From: an uncultured Eubacteriales bacterium
Lineage (GTDB): Bacteria > Bacillota > Clostridia > Oscillospirales > UBA644
Assembly (NCBI GenBank): GCA_905207625.1
Contig: CAJLLT010000011.1
Span: forward strand, 1-64,000
Reading direction: 5' to 3'
DNA: 64,000 bases
A program made the position numbers and the translations under genes. The notes beneath the pieces were generated by a model. It was not told where the DNA came from. It worked only from the letters and a program-made list of their open reading frames with translations, and did not search any database. Positions 16,375-25,447 of the stretch are shown one piece after another; the first letter of the stretch is position 1, and the number at the start of each line of letters is the position of its first letter.

Positions 16375-16992
16375 ATGGCGGAGAAAAAACCTTTTATAAA
16401 GAAAGTTCCGAATATTCTTTGCGGAATAAGGATAGCCCTGATCCCGGTCATACTCCTTTTTACCTTCGAAAATCCGGTCTCTGCCGCGCTTTTTTCGACT
16501 GTAAGGGGTAGATATATCGCCGGAGCGATAGTTTTTGCCGTGGCTATGCTTACGGATGCTTTCGACGGTAATATAGCCCGTAAATACGATGCGGTTTCCG
16601 ACTTCGGGAAATTCATCGACCCCATAGCGGATAAACTTATCGTGCTGAGTATGCTGATAATGTTCGTGGACGAGGGGATAATGTCCACTCTGCCGGTCCT
16701 TATAGTCCTTGCCCGTGAGTTCTTCGTGACGGGGTTGCGTCTTGCCGCGGCGGGAAAGGGCGAAGTCGTTGCCGCAAATATGTGGGGAAAGATAAAGACC
16801 TGCCTGCAGAGTGTGACTATAGTTGCCGCTTTTGTCTGCGTTATAATTCAGTCGGGTACAGCGCCATCCCTTACTTCGGATATCGCTTCCGGAATAGTTA
16901 TTCCCGAAATACTTCTCTGGATAACGGCGGCGTACACAGTGATTTCCTGTATTCCGTACTATATTTCAAACAGAAAATACCTTAAGGATTGA
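16375..16992 (+). CDS. pgsA: CDP-diacylglycerol--glycerol-3-phosphate 3-phosphatidyltransferase
   Basis: A 205-aa integral membrane enzyme that forms phosphatidylglycerol phosphate. The CDP-alcohol phosphotransferase signature DAFDGNIARKYDAVSDFGKF followed by IDPIAD is complete (D-x2-DG-x2-AR-x8-G-x3-D-x3-D). Hydrophobic helices span most of the chain. I chose ATG 16375 with GGAG 10 nt upstream overlapping the rimO stop; earlier in-frame codons lie inside rimO. Confidence 0.92.
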   Translation: MAEKKPFIKKVPNILCGIRIALIPVILLFTFENPVSAALFSTVRGRYIAGAIVFAVAMLTDAFDGNIARKYDAVSDFGKFIDPIADKLIVLSMLIMFVDEGIMSTLPVLIVLAREFFVTGLRLAAAGKGEVVAANMWGKIKTCLQSVTIVAAFVCVIIQSGTAPSLTSDIASGIVIPEILLWITAAYTVISCIPYYISNRKYLKD

Positions 16993-17005
16993 GAGAGATA
17001 ACGAT

Positions 17006-18406
17006 ATGCGTCTTTATGACAGTATGACGAACTCCAGGCGTGAGCTGGAGGTAAAGGACAATACGGTCCGGATATATGCCTGTGGTCCCACCGTTTACAA
17101 TTATTTTCATATCGGCAACGGCAGGGCTTTTTCGGTCTATGATACCCTTCGCCGGTATCTGGAGTATAAGGGATATAATGTCCTTTTTGCCCAGAACTTC
17201 ACCGATGTTGACGACAAAATAATCAACCGAGCCAGAGAAGAGGGAATAAGTACTGTCGATGTTGCGGAAAAGTACATAAAGGAGTATTTCCGTGATGCGG
17301 ACGGTCTCGGTATAGAAAGGGCGACTTTCCATCCCCGTGCCACGGAAAATATTCAGAACATAATTGATATGGTCCAGACCCTTGTGGATAAAGGTCACGC
17401 CTATGCCGTTAACGGTGACGTTTATTTCAGGGTCAGAAGCGATCCGGAATACGGGAAGCTTTTCAAACAGTCCATAGACGACCTTGAGGCAGGCGCCCGC
17501 ATAAGTGTAAGCGAGCAGAAGGAGGATAAGCTGGACTTCGCCCTCTGGAAGGCGGCAAAACCCGGGGAACCTAGCTGGGCTTCCCCCTGGGGAGAAGGCA
17601 GACCGGGCTGGCATATTGAATGCAGCGCCATGGCAAAGCATTATCTTGGGGACACCATAGATATCCATTGCGGCGGAAACGATCTGAAATTCCCCCACCA
17701 TGAGAATGAGATAGCCCAGTCCGAGTGCGCCAACGGCTGTGAGTTTGCGAGACTGTGGTTCCACGTGGGATTCGTAAACGTGAATAACGAAAAAATGAGC
17801 AAGTCCAAAAACAATTTCTTTACTGTACGCGATCTTGCGTCGGTATACGGTTACGAGCCTTTGCGTTATTTTACCATTTCCGCTCACTACCGTAACCCCA
17901 TAAACTACGAACCCGAACTTATTGAGCAGGCAAAAGCTTCCCTTGACAGGCTCCGCATATGCAAAAAAAATCTTGAATTTCTGATTTCTTCCGCAAGTGA
18001 CACCGTATCTGCGGACGAGAAAGAAGCGTCGGAACGTTTTAAAGGCTATGTTGCGGCTTTTGAAGCGGCTATGGATGATGACCTTAATACCGCCAATGCG
18101 CTTTCCGCTTTGTTTGACTTTGCCCGGGATATAAATACCGTGACCATGAACGGAAGTCACAGCAAAGCCTTCCTGCAGTCCGCAAAGGATACTTTCGTAA
18201 GACTTGCCAACGTTATGGGTCTGCTGCTTAAGGACGATGAGACCGATGATGAACTGGAAAAGCACGTGGAATCCCTCATAGCCGAGCGCAGGGAAGCCAA
18301 AAAGGCGAAAAATTACGCCAGGGCCGACGAGATAAGGGATCAGTTAAAGGCAGAAGGTATAGTTATAGAGGACACCGCCAACGGTACAAAATGGAGAAAA
18401 GCGTAA
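17006..18406 (+). CDS. cysS: cysteine--tRNA ligase
   Basis: A 466-aa class I aminoacyl-tRNA synthetase charging tRNA(Cys). It has the zinc-site Cys in YACGPTVYNY, the HIGN form of HIGH just after, the zinc-binding WHIECSAMA and HHENEIAQSE stretches, and KMSKS in NEKMSKSKNNF. Length is standard. It sits 13 nt after pgsA; its last 16 bp overlap recG. No T-box leader precedes it. Confidence 0.97.
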   Translation: MRLYDSMTNSRRELEVKDNTVRIYACGPTVYNYFHIGNGRAFSVYDTLRRYLEYKGYNVLFAQNFTDVDDKIINRAREEGISTVDVAEKYIKEYFRDADGLGIERATFHPRATENIQNIIDMVQTLVDKGHAYAVNGDVYFRVRSDPEYGKLFKQSIDDLEAGARISVSEQKEDKLDFALWKAAKPGEPSWASPWGEGRPGWHIECSAMAKHYLGDTIDIHCGGNDLKFPHHENEIAQSECANGCEFARLWFHVGFVNVNNEKMSKSKNNFFTVRDLASVYGYEPLRYFTISAHYRNPINYEPELIEQAKASLDRLRICKKNLEFLISSASDTVSADEKEASERFKGYVAAFEAAMDDDLNTANALSALFDFARDINTVTMNGSHSKAFLQSAKDTFVRLANVMGLLLKDDETDDELEKHVESLIAERREAKKAKNYARADEIRDQLKAEGIVIEDTANGTKWRKA

Positions 18407-20457
18407 CGGTAAAGATCAATATGACACCGGATGCGGCTTTGTCGCGTCCGGTTACGGTGTTGCCGGGAGTAGGTAAAAAGAGAGCGGAAGCCCTTGCCCG
18501 GCTCGGTGTTTTTACCGTGGGCGATCTACTGGATCTTTTTCCTCATACGTACACGGATATGGGAAATGTAACCCCCATATCCGTAACCGAAGACGGCGAA
18601 GTTTATACCGTAAAAGCGAAACTCATTTCGGATGTGACCTGCAAGAGAACCGGAAAAAAGGGGAAAATGACTCTTTTCCGGTTTCTTGTGAGTGACGGGA
18701 CAGCCGAGATGAGTGTTTCTTTTTTTAATCGGACTTTTCTTGCGGAAAAACTGAAACAGGGTCAGACCTGGCTTTTCCGCGGAAAAATAAGCCATGTGGG
18801 ATTTTTCCGGGAGATGCTCTCCCCCATAACGGAACCCGTGGACTGCAGACCTCTGCTTCCCGTTTATCCTCTGACGGAGGGGCTGACGCAGAATATGATG
18901 AGGTCAATGATGTCCCTTGCCGTTGACCGTTATTCTTCTTTCGTTTCCGGGGTCTTCGGCCGGGAGATTGCCTCTGAATTCCGTTTGCCCGATATTGACC
19001 GGGCGTACCGTTCAATACATTTTCCGGATACGGAACAGGAGTCCGTCCTTGCCCGTAAACGTCTCATAACCGAAGAACTCGTATGTCTCCGGGCGGGGAT
19101 CGAACTCAGTCGCCGCAGAAATCTCAGAAAAGGTGCGGAAAAACTGGATTGCGGAAGGTATGAGGAGAAAATAATATCAACCCTCCCCTTTGCTCTTACC
19201 GGGGCGCAAAGGCGGGTAATAGACGAGTGCTGTGCGGATATGAACCGTGATGTGGCTATGGCACGGCTGGTGCAGGGGGATGTGGGCAGCGGAAAGACCG
19301 CTGTTGCGGCGGTGCTGATATGTGCTGCGGCGGCGTGCGGATGCCAGAGTGCTCTTATGGCGCCTACGGAAATACTGGCGAACCAGCACTACGCAAATCT
19401 CATGCCTCTCTTTGAGAAAAACGGTGTGACGGCGGCGCTTCTTACCGGTTCGACGAAGTCCCCGGAAAGGAAAAGAATCCTTGAAGGTCTCGCCCGGGGA
19501 GATATTGACGTCTGCATCGGAACCCATGCGCTCATACAGAAAAATGTGGATTTTTTACGGTTGGGACTTGCTGTTACGGATGAGCAGCACCGTTTCGGTG
19601 TGGAGCAGCGATCGGCGCTGTCCGGAAAGGGTAAGAACCCTCATGTGCTTGTTATGTCCGCGACTCCGATCCCCAGGTCAATGGCTCTGATACTGTACGG
19701 TGATCTGGATGTTTCCGTTATAGATGAACTCCCGGCGGGGCGAAAGAAAATATCGTCTTTTCTGGTGGATTCCTCCTATCACGACCGGATGTACCGGTAT
19801 CTGCATGACGAGGTTGCGGCGGGCGGACAGGCGTATGTGGTTTGTCCCCTGGCGGCTCCCTCGGAGGAGAGTTCGGATATGCCCTCGGCGGAGGAGTATT
19901 CAGCGCAACTCCGGGAACGGTATTTCCCTGACGTTTCCGTTGGATACATTCACGGGAAAATGAGCGGAGCGGAAAAAGACAGGATAATGCGTGAATTTTC
20001 GGATAATAAAATATCCGTTCTTGTATGTACTACCGTTGTGGAGGTAGGGGTGGACGTGCCCAATGCCACGGTGATGATAGTGGAAAACGGAGAAAGGTTC
20101 GGCCTTTCTCAGCTTCATCAGCTCCGGGGCAGGGTTGGCAGGGGAAGCCGGAAGAGCTATTGTTTTGTCGTTTCCGATTCTGAAGGGGCAAAACAGCGGC
20201 TGAAGGATTTCTGTTCCACTTCCGACGGTTTCGAAATAAGCCGGATGGATCTTGAGAACCGCGGACCCGGCGACTTTTTCGGCTCACGGCAGCACGGTTT
20301 GCCCGATCTGAAGCTCGCGGGCCTGACGGATATGAATTCCCTTACTCTATCCGGGCAGATCGCGGCGAAGATCTTTGAAAAAAAAGACTGGCAGCTTCTC
20401 CCCGAAAACTCCCGCCTTGTTGCCAGAAGCCGGGAAATGTTTGCGGCATTGAACTGA
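18391..20457 (+). CDS. recG: ATP-dependent DNA helicase RecG
   Basis: A 688-aa helicase that remodels stalled forks and Holliday junctions. The N-terminal wedge/OB domain (about 1-240) includes VLPGVGKKRAEALARLG, like a helix-hairpin-helix. Helicase motifs follow: GDVGSGKTAVA, APTEILANQH, DEQHRFGVEQR, MSATPIPRSMAL and QLRGRVGRG. All match RecG. The first ATG (18391) overlaps cysS; ATG 18421 is an alternative. Last gene of the recombination/translation cluster. Confidence 0.96.
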   Translation: MEKSVTVKINMTPDAALSRPVTVLPGVGKKRAEALARLGVFTVGDLLDLFPHTYTDMGNVTPISVTEDGEVYTVKAKLISDVTCKRTGKKGKMTLFRFLVSDGTAEMSVSFFNRTFLAEKLKQGQTWLFRGKISHVGFFREMLSPITEPVDCRPLLPVYPLTEGLTQNMMRSMMSLAVDRYSSFVSGVFGREIASEFRLPDIDRAYRSIHFPDTEQESVLARKRLITEELVCLRAGIELSRRRNLRKGAEKLDCGRYEEKIISTLPFALTGAQRRVIDECCADMNRDVAMARLVQGDVGSGKTAVAAVLICAAAACGCQSALMAPTEILANQHYANLMPLFEKNGVTAALLTGSTKSPERKRILEGLARGDIDVCIGTHALIQKNVDFLRLGLAVTDEQHRFGVEQRSALSGKGKNPHVLVMSATPIPRSMALILYGDLDVSVIDELPAGRKKISSFLVDSSYHDRMYRYLHDEVAAGGQAYVVCPLAAPSEESSDMPSAEEYSAQLRERYFPDVSVGYIHGKMSGAEKDRIMREFSDNKISVLVCTTVVEVGVDVPNATVMIVENGERFGLSQLHQLRGRVGRGSRKSYCFVVSDSEGAKQRLKDFCSTSDGFEISRMDLENRGPGDFFGSRQHGLPDLKLAGLTDMNSLTLSGQIAAKIFEKKDWQLLPENSRLVARSREMFAALN

Positions 20458-20463
20458 ATACGG

Positions 20464-20557
20464 AAGCTCTCCTTCACAGGAAGACGGTTTTCAGCATAAA
20501 ATGTACTGGATACGCCAAGGGCGTTCCTATGAAAACTATCTCTCGAAAGGAGAGCTT
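20464..20557 (+). promoter_or_regulatory. self-complementary ribosome-site region before the DUF11 gene
   Basis: The ribosome site AAGGAGAGCTT (20547-20557) has an exact 11-nt complement AAGCTCTCCTT at 20464-20474. It also sits in a local CTCTC/GAGAG hairpin (20540-20554) with the site in loop and stem. A possible promoter (TTCACA, 18 bp, TAAAAT, 20473-20502) lies between the two complements; if it is the real one, only the local hairpin is transcribed. Confidence 0.45.
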
Positions 20558-20562
20558 TATAA

Positions 20563-21414
20563 ATGGCACAGTTTACAAACCAGGCTCAGTTATCGTATAA
20601 CGGCCTTTCCGTTCAGTCCAACGTGGCTGTAGGTGAGATCGTCGAGAGTCTTACGATGACCAAGACCGCAGTCCCCACCTCCTACGGTGACGGAGACAGG
20701 ATAACGTATATAATCAGCGTTGTCAATTCCGGCGCAACGGATATTACGGGACTTACCCTGACGGATAACCTCGGCTCATATACCTTCAATACCCGGACCC
20801 TTGTTCCCCTCGATTATACCGCTGACACTGTCAGATACTATTCCAACGGTATTTTGCAGACAAGTCCCACAGTGGCTGCCACCAATCCTCTGACCATAAC
20901 CGGACTTACTGTTCCCGCCGGAGGAAATATACTTCTCGTTTATGAGACTACCACCAATTCCTTCGCACCGCCCGCAGTGGAAAGCAGTATAACAAATACC
21001 GCAACACTGTCCGGGGGCGTTGTTTCTGCTCTGACAGCTACGGAAACCGTTTCTGCCACCAACGATCCCAGACTCAGCGTCGCTAAATCCATCAATCCTG
21101 TTCCTGTTTCCGAAAACGGAACTCTGACTTATACCTTCCTTATTCAGAATATAGGAAACACCGCCGCCGATGCGGCTGATGTCGCGGCTCTGACGGATAC
21201 CTTTGATCCGAAACTGTCTGACCTGACCGTAACCTTCAACGGTACCGCATGGACTCAGGGAACCCAGTACAACTATGACCAGGCAACCGGAGTTTTCTCC
21301 ACCGTTCCCGGCCAGATAACCGTTCCCGCCGCAACCTATACCCAGGACCCCACCACCGGTGCGTGGATAGCTACTCCCGGAACTTCAACTCTCGTGGTCT
21401 CCGGAAGAATCTGA
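20563..21414 (+). CDS. DUF11-domain repeat protein without signal peptide
   Basis: A 283-aa protein with two DUF11-like beta domains. The first (about 30-150) contains TYIISVVNSGATDITGLTLTDNL; the second (about 170-283) contains TYTFLIQNIGNTAADAADV. This conserved-repeat domain is usually found in surface or sheath proteins, yet the N-terminus MAQFTNQAQLSYNG is soluble and no secretion signal or anchor is visible. It is rich in Thr, Ser, Ala and Val and nearly lacks Cys. Function unknown. Monocistronic between recG and a strong terminator. Confidence 0.75.
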   Translation: MAQFTNQAQLSYNGLSVQSNVAVGEIVESLTMTKTAVPTSYGDGDRITYIISVVNSGATDITGLTLTDNLGSYTFNTRTLVPLDYTADTVRYYSNGILQTSPTVAATNPLTITGLTVPAGGNILLVYETTTNSFAPPAVESSITNTATLSGGVVSALTATETVSATNDPRLSVAKSINPVPVSENGTLTYTFLIQNIGNTAADAADVAALTDTFDPKLSDLTVTFNGTAWTQGTQYNYDQATGVFSTVPGQITVPAATYTQDPTTGAWIATPGTSTLVVSGRI

Positions 21415-21436
21415 GTTATTATTCAGGTATAAAATC

Positions 21437-21467
21437 AAAGCGGAGCCGTTTTATACGGCTCCGCTTT
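21437..21467. terminator. bidirectional terminator
   Basis: A 12-bp perfect stem AAAGCGGAGCCG with a 7-nt loop, flanked by A-rich and T-rich tracts; it serves the DUF11 gene and the convergent gene ending at 21478. Confidence 0.85.
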
Positions 21468-21477
21468 TCGGCATGAT

Positions 21478-22464
21478 TCAGAAATTCTGCTGTTCTTTCT
21501 TGTTTTTGTTCGGTTTCCTGACAAATATAACTATCCAGAAGACTACCGCAGCCACGGCAAAAACCCCGTAGGCAACGAGGCCGTATTTGATGTTTTTCAG
21601 GTGTACCTTTGCCACCTGACCGTCCTCCATCAGTCTCAGGTAAACGGAATTTCCGCCCCGTTCCGCGGCGTCAAAAGCCATGTACGCCATGAGGGTGGAA
21701 TCCTTGTCCGCAACCAGGTCTTCAGCCTTTGCCGTCTCGGCGGTTACGTTCGGTTTTATAAATGAGCCGTCTTTCCGCTGGTAGTTCAGGAGTAGTTTTT
21801 CAAGTCCGCTCCAGTCCCCGGTGTTCGGACTCAGTCCCGCATCGCACACCGCGGTCATGATCATTGCTGTGGTTGTGCATTCTCCGTTTCCGTATGAGCC
21901 GTCCTCTTTTTTTTCGGAGAGAATATACCCGAGTGCTTTGTCGACAGCGCTGTTCACCTTCGCATCCTGACGAAAATAGCAGAGAACCGTTACGGCCCGG
22001 GCTGTAAGGACGAGATCGGAGTCGAAAGCCCCGTCTTCCTGCTGACGGGAAAGAATGTATTTGACCGCTTTTTCACTGGAAAAATCCTGCTTTGCGGCGG
22101 TGAGTGCTATAACGGAATAAAGGGTGGAGATCAGGTCTCCGAAAGAGCCGTCATCCTGTTGCTTTGCGGCAAGGATAGCGGTTTCCTTTTCCTCCGCTTT
22201 TCTGACCGCGAGCTTGCAAAGGATTGTTTGTGCCGACGCAAGGGCAGACTCCTTCTGCGTTACTTCCGGAAAATCCGTCTGGGTCATTACACCTACTGCC
22301 GCGAGGAAAAACCTCTGCTCCGGTGTCTCTGCGGTATTGAAATTGCGGATTATATACGTGCGTACTGCGGAGGCTGTCTTTGATACGGTCGCCGCGGATG
22401 CGGGGAGGACTGCTGCGGTAACGATAACAAGGGTCATCAGCACGGCAAAAAATCTTTTAATCAT
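21478..22464 (-). CDS. secreted, membrane-anchored prenyltransferase/terpene-cyclase-repeat protein
   Basis: A 328-aa exported protein. Residues 1-24 form a signal peptide ending in ASA-A. The body holds alpha/alpha-toroid repeats of the squalene-cyclase/prenyltransferase kind, each with a Q/K-x2-DGS/AF motif: KQQDDGSFGD, RQQEDGAFDS, EKKEDGSYGN and QRKDGSFIK. A C-terminal transmembrane helix (about 297-317) and a Lys/Asn/Gln tail anchor it. No cyclase catalytic DxDD motif is visible, so it is likely a binding or scaffold protein; cobalamin-binding relatives such as DUF4430 partners exist. It lies 22 nt downstream of fhs in the same direction. Confidence 0.75.
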   Translation of the reverse strand: MIKRFFAVLMTLVIVTAAVLPASAATVSKTASAVRTYIIRNFNTAETPEQRFFLAAVGVMTQTDFPEVTQKESALASAQTILCKLAVRKAEEKETAILAAKQQDDGSFGDLISTLYSVIALTAAKQDFSSEKAVKYILSRQQEDGAFDSDLVLTARAVTVLCYFRQDAKVNSAVDKALGYILSEKKEDGSYGNGECTTTAMIMTAVCDAGLSPNTGDWSGLEKLLLNYQRKDGSFIKPNVTAETAKAEDLVADKDSTLMAYMAFDAAERGGNSVYLRLMEDGQVAKVHLKNIKYGLVAYGVFAVAAVVFWIVIFVRKPNKNKKEQQNF

Positions 22465-22486
22465 TTTTCAGATCCTTTCGGAAATA

Positions 22487-24163
22487 TCAGAAAAGTCCGA
22501 CAACATTTGCGTTTTCGTCAATATCTATTGTTTCCGCCGAGGGCTTTTTCGGAAGTCCGGGCATCGTCAGAATATTTCCAAGATACCCGACGATAAAGCC
22601 TGCTCCGGCACAGAGCCTGAGGTCTTTGACAGTTACGCGGAATCCCGAGGGACAACCGAGGAGCGTCGGGTCGTCGGAAAGGGAATACTGGGTCTTTGCC
22701 AGACATACCGGCAGATCTGTCATTCCAAGGGCTTTTATTTCTTCCAGAGACGCTTTTGCCGCAGCGGAAAAATCCACTCCGTCCGCACCGTATATCTTCG
22801 TGGCTACGGCATTTATTTTGTTTTCGACAGAATCCTTTTCATCATATGTAAAGGTAAAACAAGAGGGTTCGTTACAGGCCTCAATGACCTTTTTCGCCAA
22901 AGCCTCCGTGCCTTTTCCTCCCTGAGCGTGGGCGTAGGAATACTCCATTGCCGCGCCCTCCTGTTCACAGGCATTGCGCACCGCCAGCTTTTCTTTTTCC
23001 GTATCGGTGGCAAAAACGTTCAGCGCTACAACAACCGGGACACCGAAACCTTTCATGTTCCGGATGTGCCGGCGAAGGTTGCACATGCCTCTTTCCAGTG
23101 CTCCGAGGTCTTCCTTTGCTCCGTCACAGACTTTCGCGCCGCCGTTATACTTGAGCGCGCGTACCGTGGCTACAATCACGATGCAGGATGGAGCAACTCC
23201 CATTTTCCGGCATTTGATGTCCAGAAATTTCTCTGCGCCCAGATCAGAGCCGAAGCCGGCTTCGGTCACACAGTAATCGAATCTGTCCATAGCCAGTGCG
23301 GTTGCCCTTACGGAATTGCAGCCGTGGGCTATATTTGCGAAGGGGCCTCCGTGGATGAATGCCGGAGAATGCTCAAGGGTCTGGACCAGATTCGGCTGAA
23401 GAGCCTCTTTGAGAAGGACCGTCATTGCCCCCTGCGCCTTTATGTCTTTTGCGAATACGGGAGTTTTGTCATACCTGTAGCCGATAAGGATATTCCCAAG
23501 CCGTTTCCTCAGATCGAAAATATCGCTGGCAAGGCAGAACACAGCCATGACCTCGCTGGCAACGGTTATCTGGAAACCGTCGGGACGGGTGACCCCGTCG
23601 GTGGGAGCCCCAAGGCCTACTACAACATTTCGCAGAGCCCTGTCATTTATGTCAAGACAGCGTCTGAATACTATTCTTTTGGGGTCTATGTTCTGTTCAT
23701 TTCCCTGATGAATGTGGTTGTCTATCATTGCGCAGAGCAGGTTGTTTGCCGCGGTTATCGCATGAATATCCCCGGTAAAATGAAGGTTTATATCCTCCAT
23801 GGGCACGACCTGGGAATATCCGCCTCCGGCGGCACCACCCTTGACTCCGAAAACAGGACCGAGGGAGGGTTCACGGAGAGCAATTGCCGAGGATATGCCC
23901 ATGCCCCACAGCGCCTGTCCGAGACCTATGGTCGTGGTGGTCTTTCCTTCTCCGGCAGGAGTGGGATTTATGGCTGTAACAAGGACAAGCTTTCCTTTTT
24001 TGCCGGACTTTTTCAGCATCGCGCTCTCGGATATCTTGGCTTTGTATCTGCCGTAAAAAATCAGGTCATCTTCGCCAAAACCCGCTTTTCCGGCTATTAC
24101 GGAGATGGGTTCAAGTTTTGCCTCTCTGGCAATATCTATGTCGGATGGTATTCTTTCGGGCAT
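22487..24163 (-). CDS. fhs: formate--tetrahydrofolate ligase
   Basis: A 558-aa ATP-dependent enzyme joining formate to tetrahydrofolate, the entry of formate into one-carbon metabolism and part of the Wood-Ljungdahl methyl branch. The ATP motif PTPAGEGKTTTTIGLGQAL, the GGAAGGGYSQVVPMEDINLH stretch and the GGPFANIAHGCNS motif are present. Length is standard. No other acetogenesis gene is visible here, so its use may be purine or serine metabolism. Own promoter upstream. Confidence 0.97.
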   Translation of the reverse strand: MPERIPSDIDIAREAKLEPISVIAGKAGFGEDDLIFYGRYKAKISESAMLKKSGKKGKLVLVTAINPTPAGEGKTTTTIGLGQALWGMGISSAIALREPSLGPVFGVKGGAAGGGYSQVVPMEDINLHFTGDIHAITAANNLLCAMIDNHIHQGNEQNIDPKRIVFRRCLDINDRALRNVVVGLGAPTDGVTRPDGFQITVASEVMAVFCLASDIFDLRKRLGNILIGYRYDKTPVFAKDIKAQGAMTVLLKEALQPNLVQTLEHSPAFIHGGPFANIAHGCNSVRATALAMDRFDYCVTEAGFGSDLGAEKFLDIKCRKMGVAPSCIVIVATVRALKYNGGAKVCDGAKEDLGALERGMCNLRRHIRNMKGFGVPVVVALNVFATDTEKEKLAVRNACEQEGAAMEYSYAHAQGGKGTEALAKKVIEACNEPSCFTFTYDEKDSVENKINAVATKIYGADGVDFSAAAKASLEEIKALGMTDLPVCLAKTQYSLSDDPTLLGCPSGFRVTVKDLRLCAGAGFIVGYLGNILTMPGLPKKPSAETIDIDENANVVGLF

Positions 24164-24206
24164 CGTTTGTCCTCGTTTCCTCTTACTGTATCAGCGTCTC
24201 TGATTA

Positions 24207-24235
24207 AGTATATCATATCCCACGGCAAAAAACAA
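24207..24235 (-). promoter_or_regulatory. sigma-A promoter of fhs
   Basis: Minus strand TTGTTT, 17 bp, TATACT, ending 44 nt before the fhs ATG. Confidence 0.65.
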
Positions 24236-24269
24236 TAGCCGAGGTTTTTTTTCTGTTTTTTGTCGAAAA

Positions 24270-24291
24270 GAGCCGGCATATCCGCCGGCTC
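24270..24291 (-). terminator. terminator of the pectin-binding-type lipoprotein gene
   Basis: An 8-bp GAGCCGGC stem with a 6-nt loop, followed on the minus strand by TTTTCGAC, 14 nt past the stop at 24305. Confidence 0.75.
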
Positions 24292-24304
24292 TCCTTATCC
24301 GATT

Positions 24305-25252
24305 TTATTTGAAGTATATTTTCTGACCGTTTACGATGACATCTGCGGTTGCAGCCCCTGTCTGTGAAGGAGCTTTAAGTCCGTCATCGGAGGTTGTGAT
24401 ATTCACCGTTCCCCCGGTAATATCTATGAGGGTCTCCGACTTAATGCCGTTATTGTCTGATTCTATAGCGAGGGTCCCGCCGGTCATTCTGAAATAGTTG
24501 AAGGCAGAGACTCCGTCATCAACGGCTTTGACCGTGACGTTGCCGCCCTCTATAAGGACGTAACCGTGGTCGGGGTTTGTTTCTTTTGTGGATTTCAGTC
24601 CGTCGTTTCCCGCGGTAACGTTTACCGTACCTCCGCTGATCTCAAGTCTGTCCTTGCCCTTCATACCGTTATTCACGGCGGTGACGACTGTTTCACCTGA
24701 CTTTATCTTAAGGTCGTCGGAGGTTGCTATGCCGTCCTTGTAATTGGCTTCAACGGTAAGTTTTCCCTCGCCGTTGAGCGTTATATCGGTCTTAGAGTAA
24801 ATGACCGCGTCATCGGATCTCGTCGCCGCAGTGAAAGTATCACTGAGAACACTGGAGGTTCCTTTTTTCGGGCAGATGAATATTTTCTTCGCGGAGACTC
24901 CGTTGATGACGGCTCCGTTTTTGTTGCAGAGGGTAAGTCCGTCAAGTATGAGATATACCGTAGCGGTGTCAGGCGCGCTGACGGTTATGCTTCCGTCGGA
25001 GCAGGACCCGGAAACAGTGTATGTTCCCTCCGCGGAGATCGTGACACGGGTCCCCTCAGCCTTCACCGACTGTCCTGAAACCGTTGCCGCGGTATCGGAA
25101 AAAACCACGGTGTTGTTCCCCGTAACCGCTGACTGGGACGGACCGGTGGGGTCTTTATCTCCGGTAGGAGTCTGCTGTGAGGGAGAACATCCCGCAAATA
25201 CCGCCAGACACAGAATAATGCTCAGAATAACGATAATTCCCGATTTTTTCAT
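24305..25252 (-). CDS. Cthe_2159-type carbohydrate-binding lipoprotein
   Basis: A 315-aa lipoprotein. A signal peptide ends in the lipobox FAGC (Cys about 22), followed by a Pro/Thr/Gln linker. The rest is a repetitive beta-solenoid resembling the carbohydrate-binding domain named after Clostridium thermocellum Cthe_2159, which binds polygalacturonate. Typical repeats are TYTVSGSCSDGSITV, SDDAVIYSKTDITLNGEGKL, DGIATSDDLKIKSG, NDGLKSTKE and DDGVSAFNYFRMTGG. Divergently transcribed from uxaC across a 195-bp gap, which supports a role at the cell surface in pectin use. Confidence 0.8.
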   Translation of the reverse strand: MKKSGIIVILSIILCLAVFAGCSPSQQTPTGDKDPTGPSQSAVTGNNTVVFSDTAATVSGQSVKAEGTRVTISAEGTYTVSGSCSDGSITVSAPDTATVYLILDGLTLCNKNGAVINGVSAKKIFICPKKGTSSVLSDTFTAATRSDDAVIYSKTDITLNGEGKLTVEANYKDGIATSDDLKIKSGETVVTAVNNGMKGKDRLEISGGTVNVTAGNDGLKSTKETNPDHGYVLIEGGNVTVKAVDDGVSAFNYFRMTGGTLAIESDNNGIKSETLIDITGGTVNITTSDDGLKAPSQTGAATADVIVNGQKIYFK

Positions 25253-25287
25253 TTTCTTCTGATCCTTTCAGAATATTATCTGACCAC

Positions 25288-25316
25288 AGTATATACTATT
25301 TCCGCCTGAAAAGCAA
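25288..25316 (-). promoter_or_regulatory. sigma-A promoter of the lipoprotein gene
   Basis: Minus strand TTGCTT, 17 bp, TATACT, 36 nt before the start. Confidence 0.65.
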
Positions 25317-25388
25317 GATGCATTTCTTGAAAAATTTCTGAGAAATCCTCTCAGTGTCGGAAAGAGGCTCGTATGCAGCGGTTTTTTC

Positions 25389-25417
25389 TTGACAAAGCGG
25401 TTTTTTCGTGGTAAAAT
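25389..25417 (+). promoter_or_regulatory. sigma-A promoter of uxaC
   Basis: TTGACA, 17 bp, TAAAAT, 30 nt upstream of the start. Confidence 0.8.
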
Positions 25418-25447
25418 ACTTTCATAAAAAACATTCAGGAGGAAACC

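Noticed and set aside
22124..24238. A 704-codon rightward open frame opposite fhs
   Set aside because: Composition is low-information and antisense to a fully conserved fhs gene; no ribosome site and no domain.
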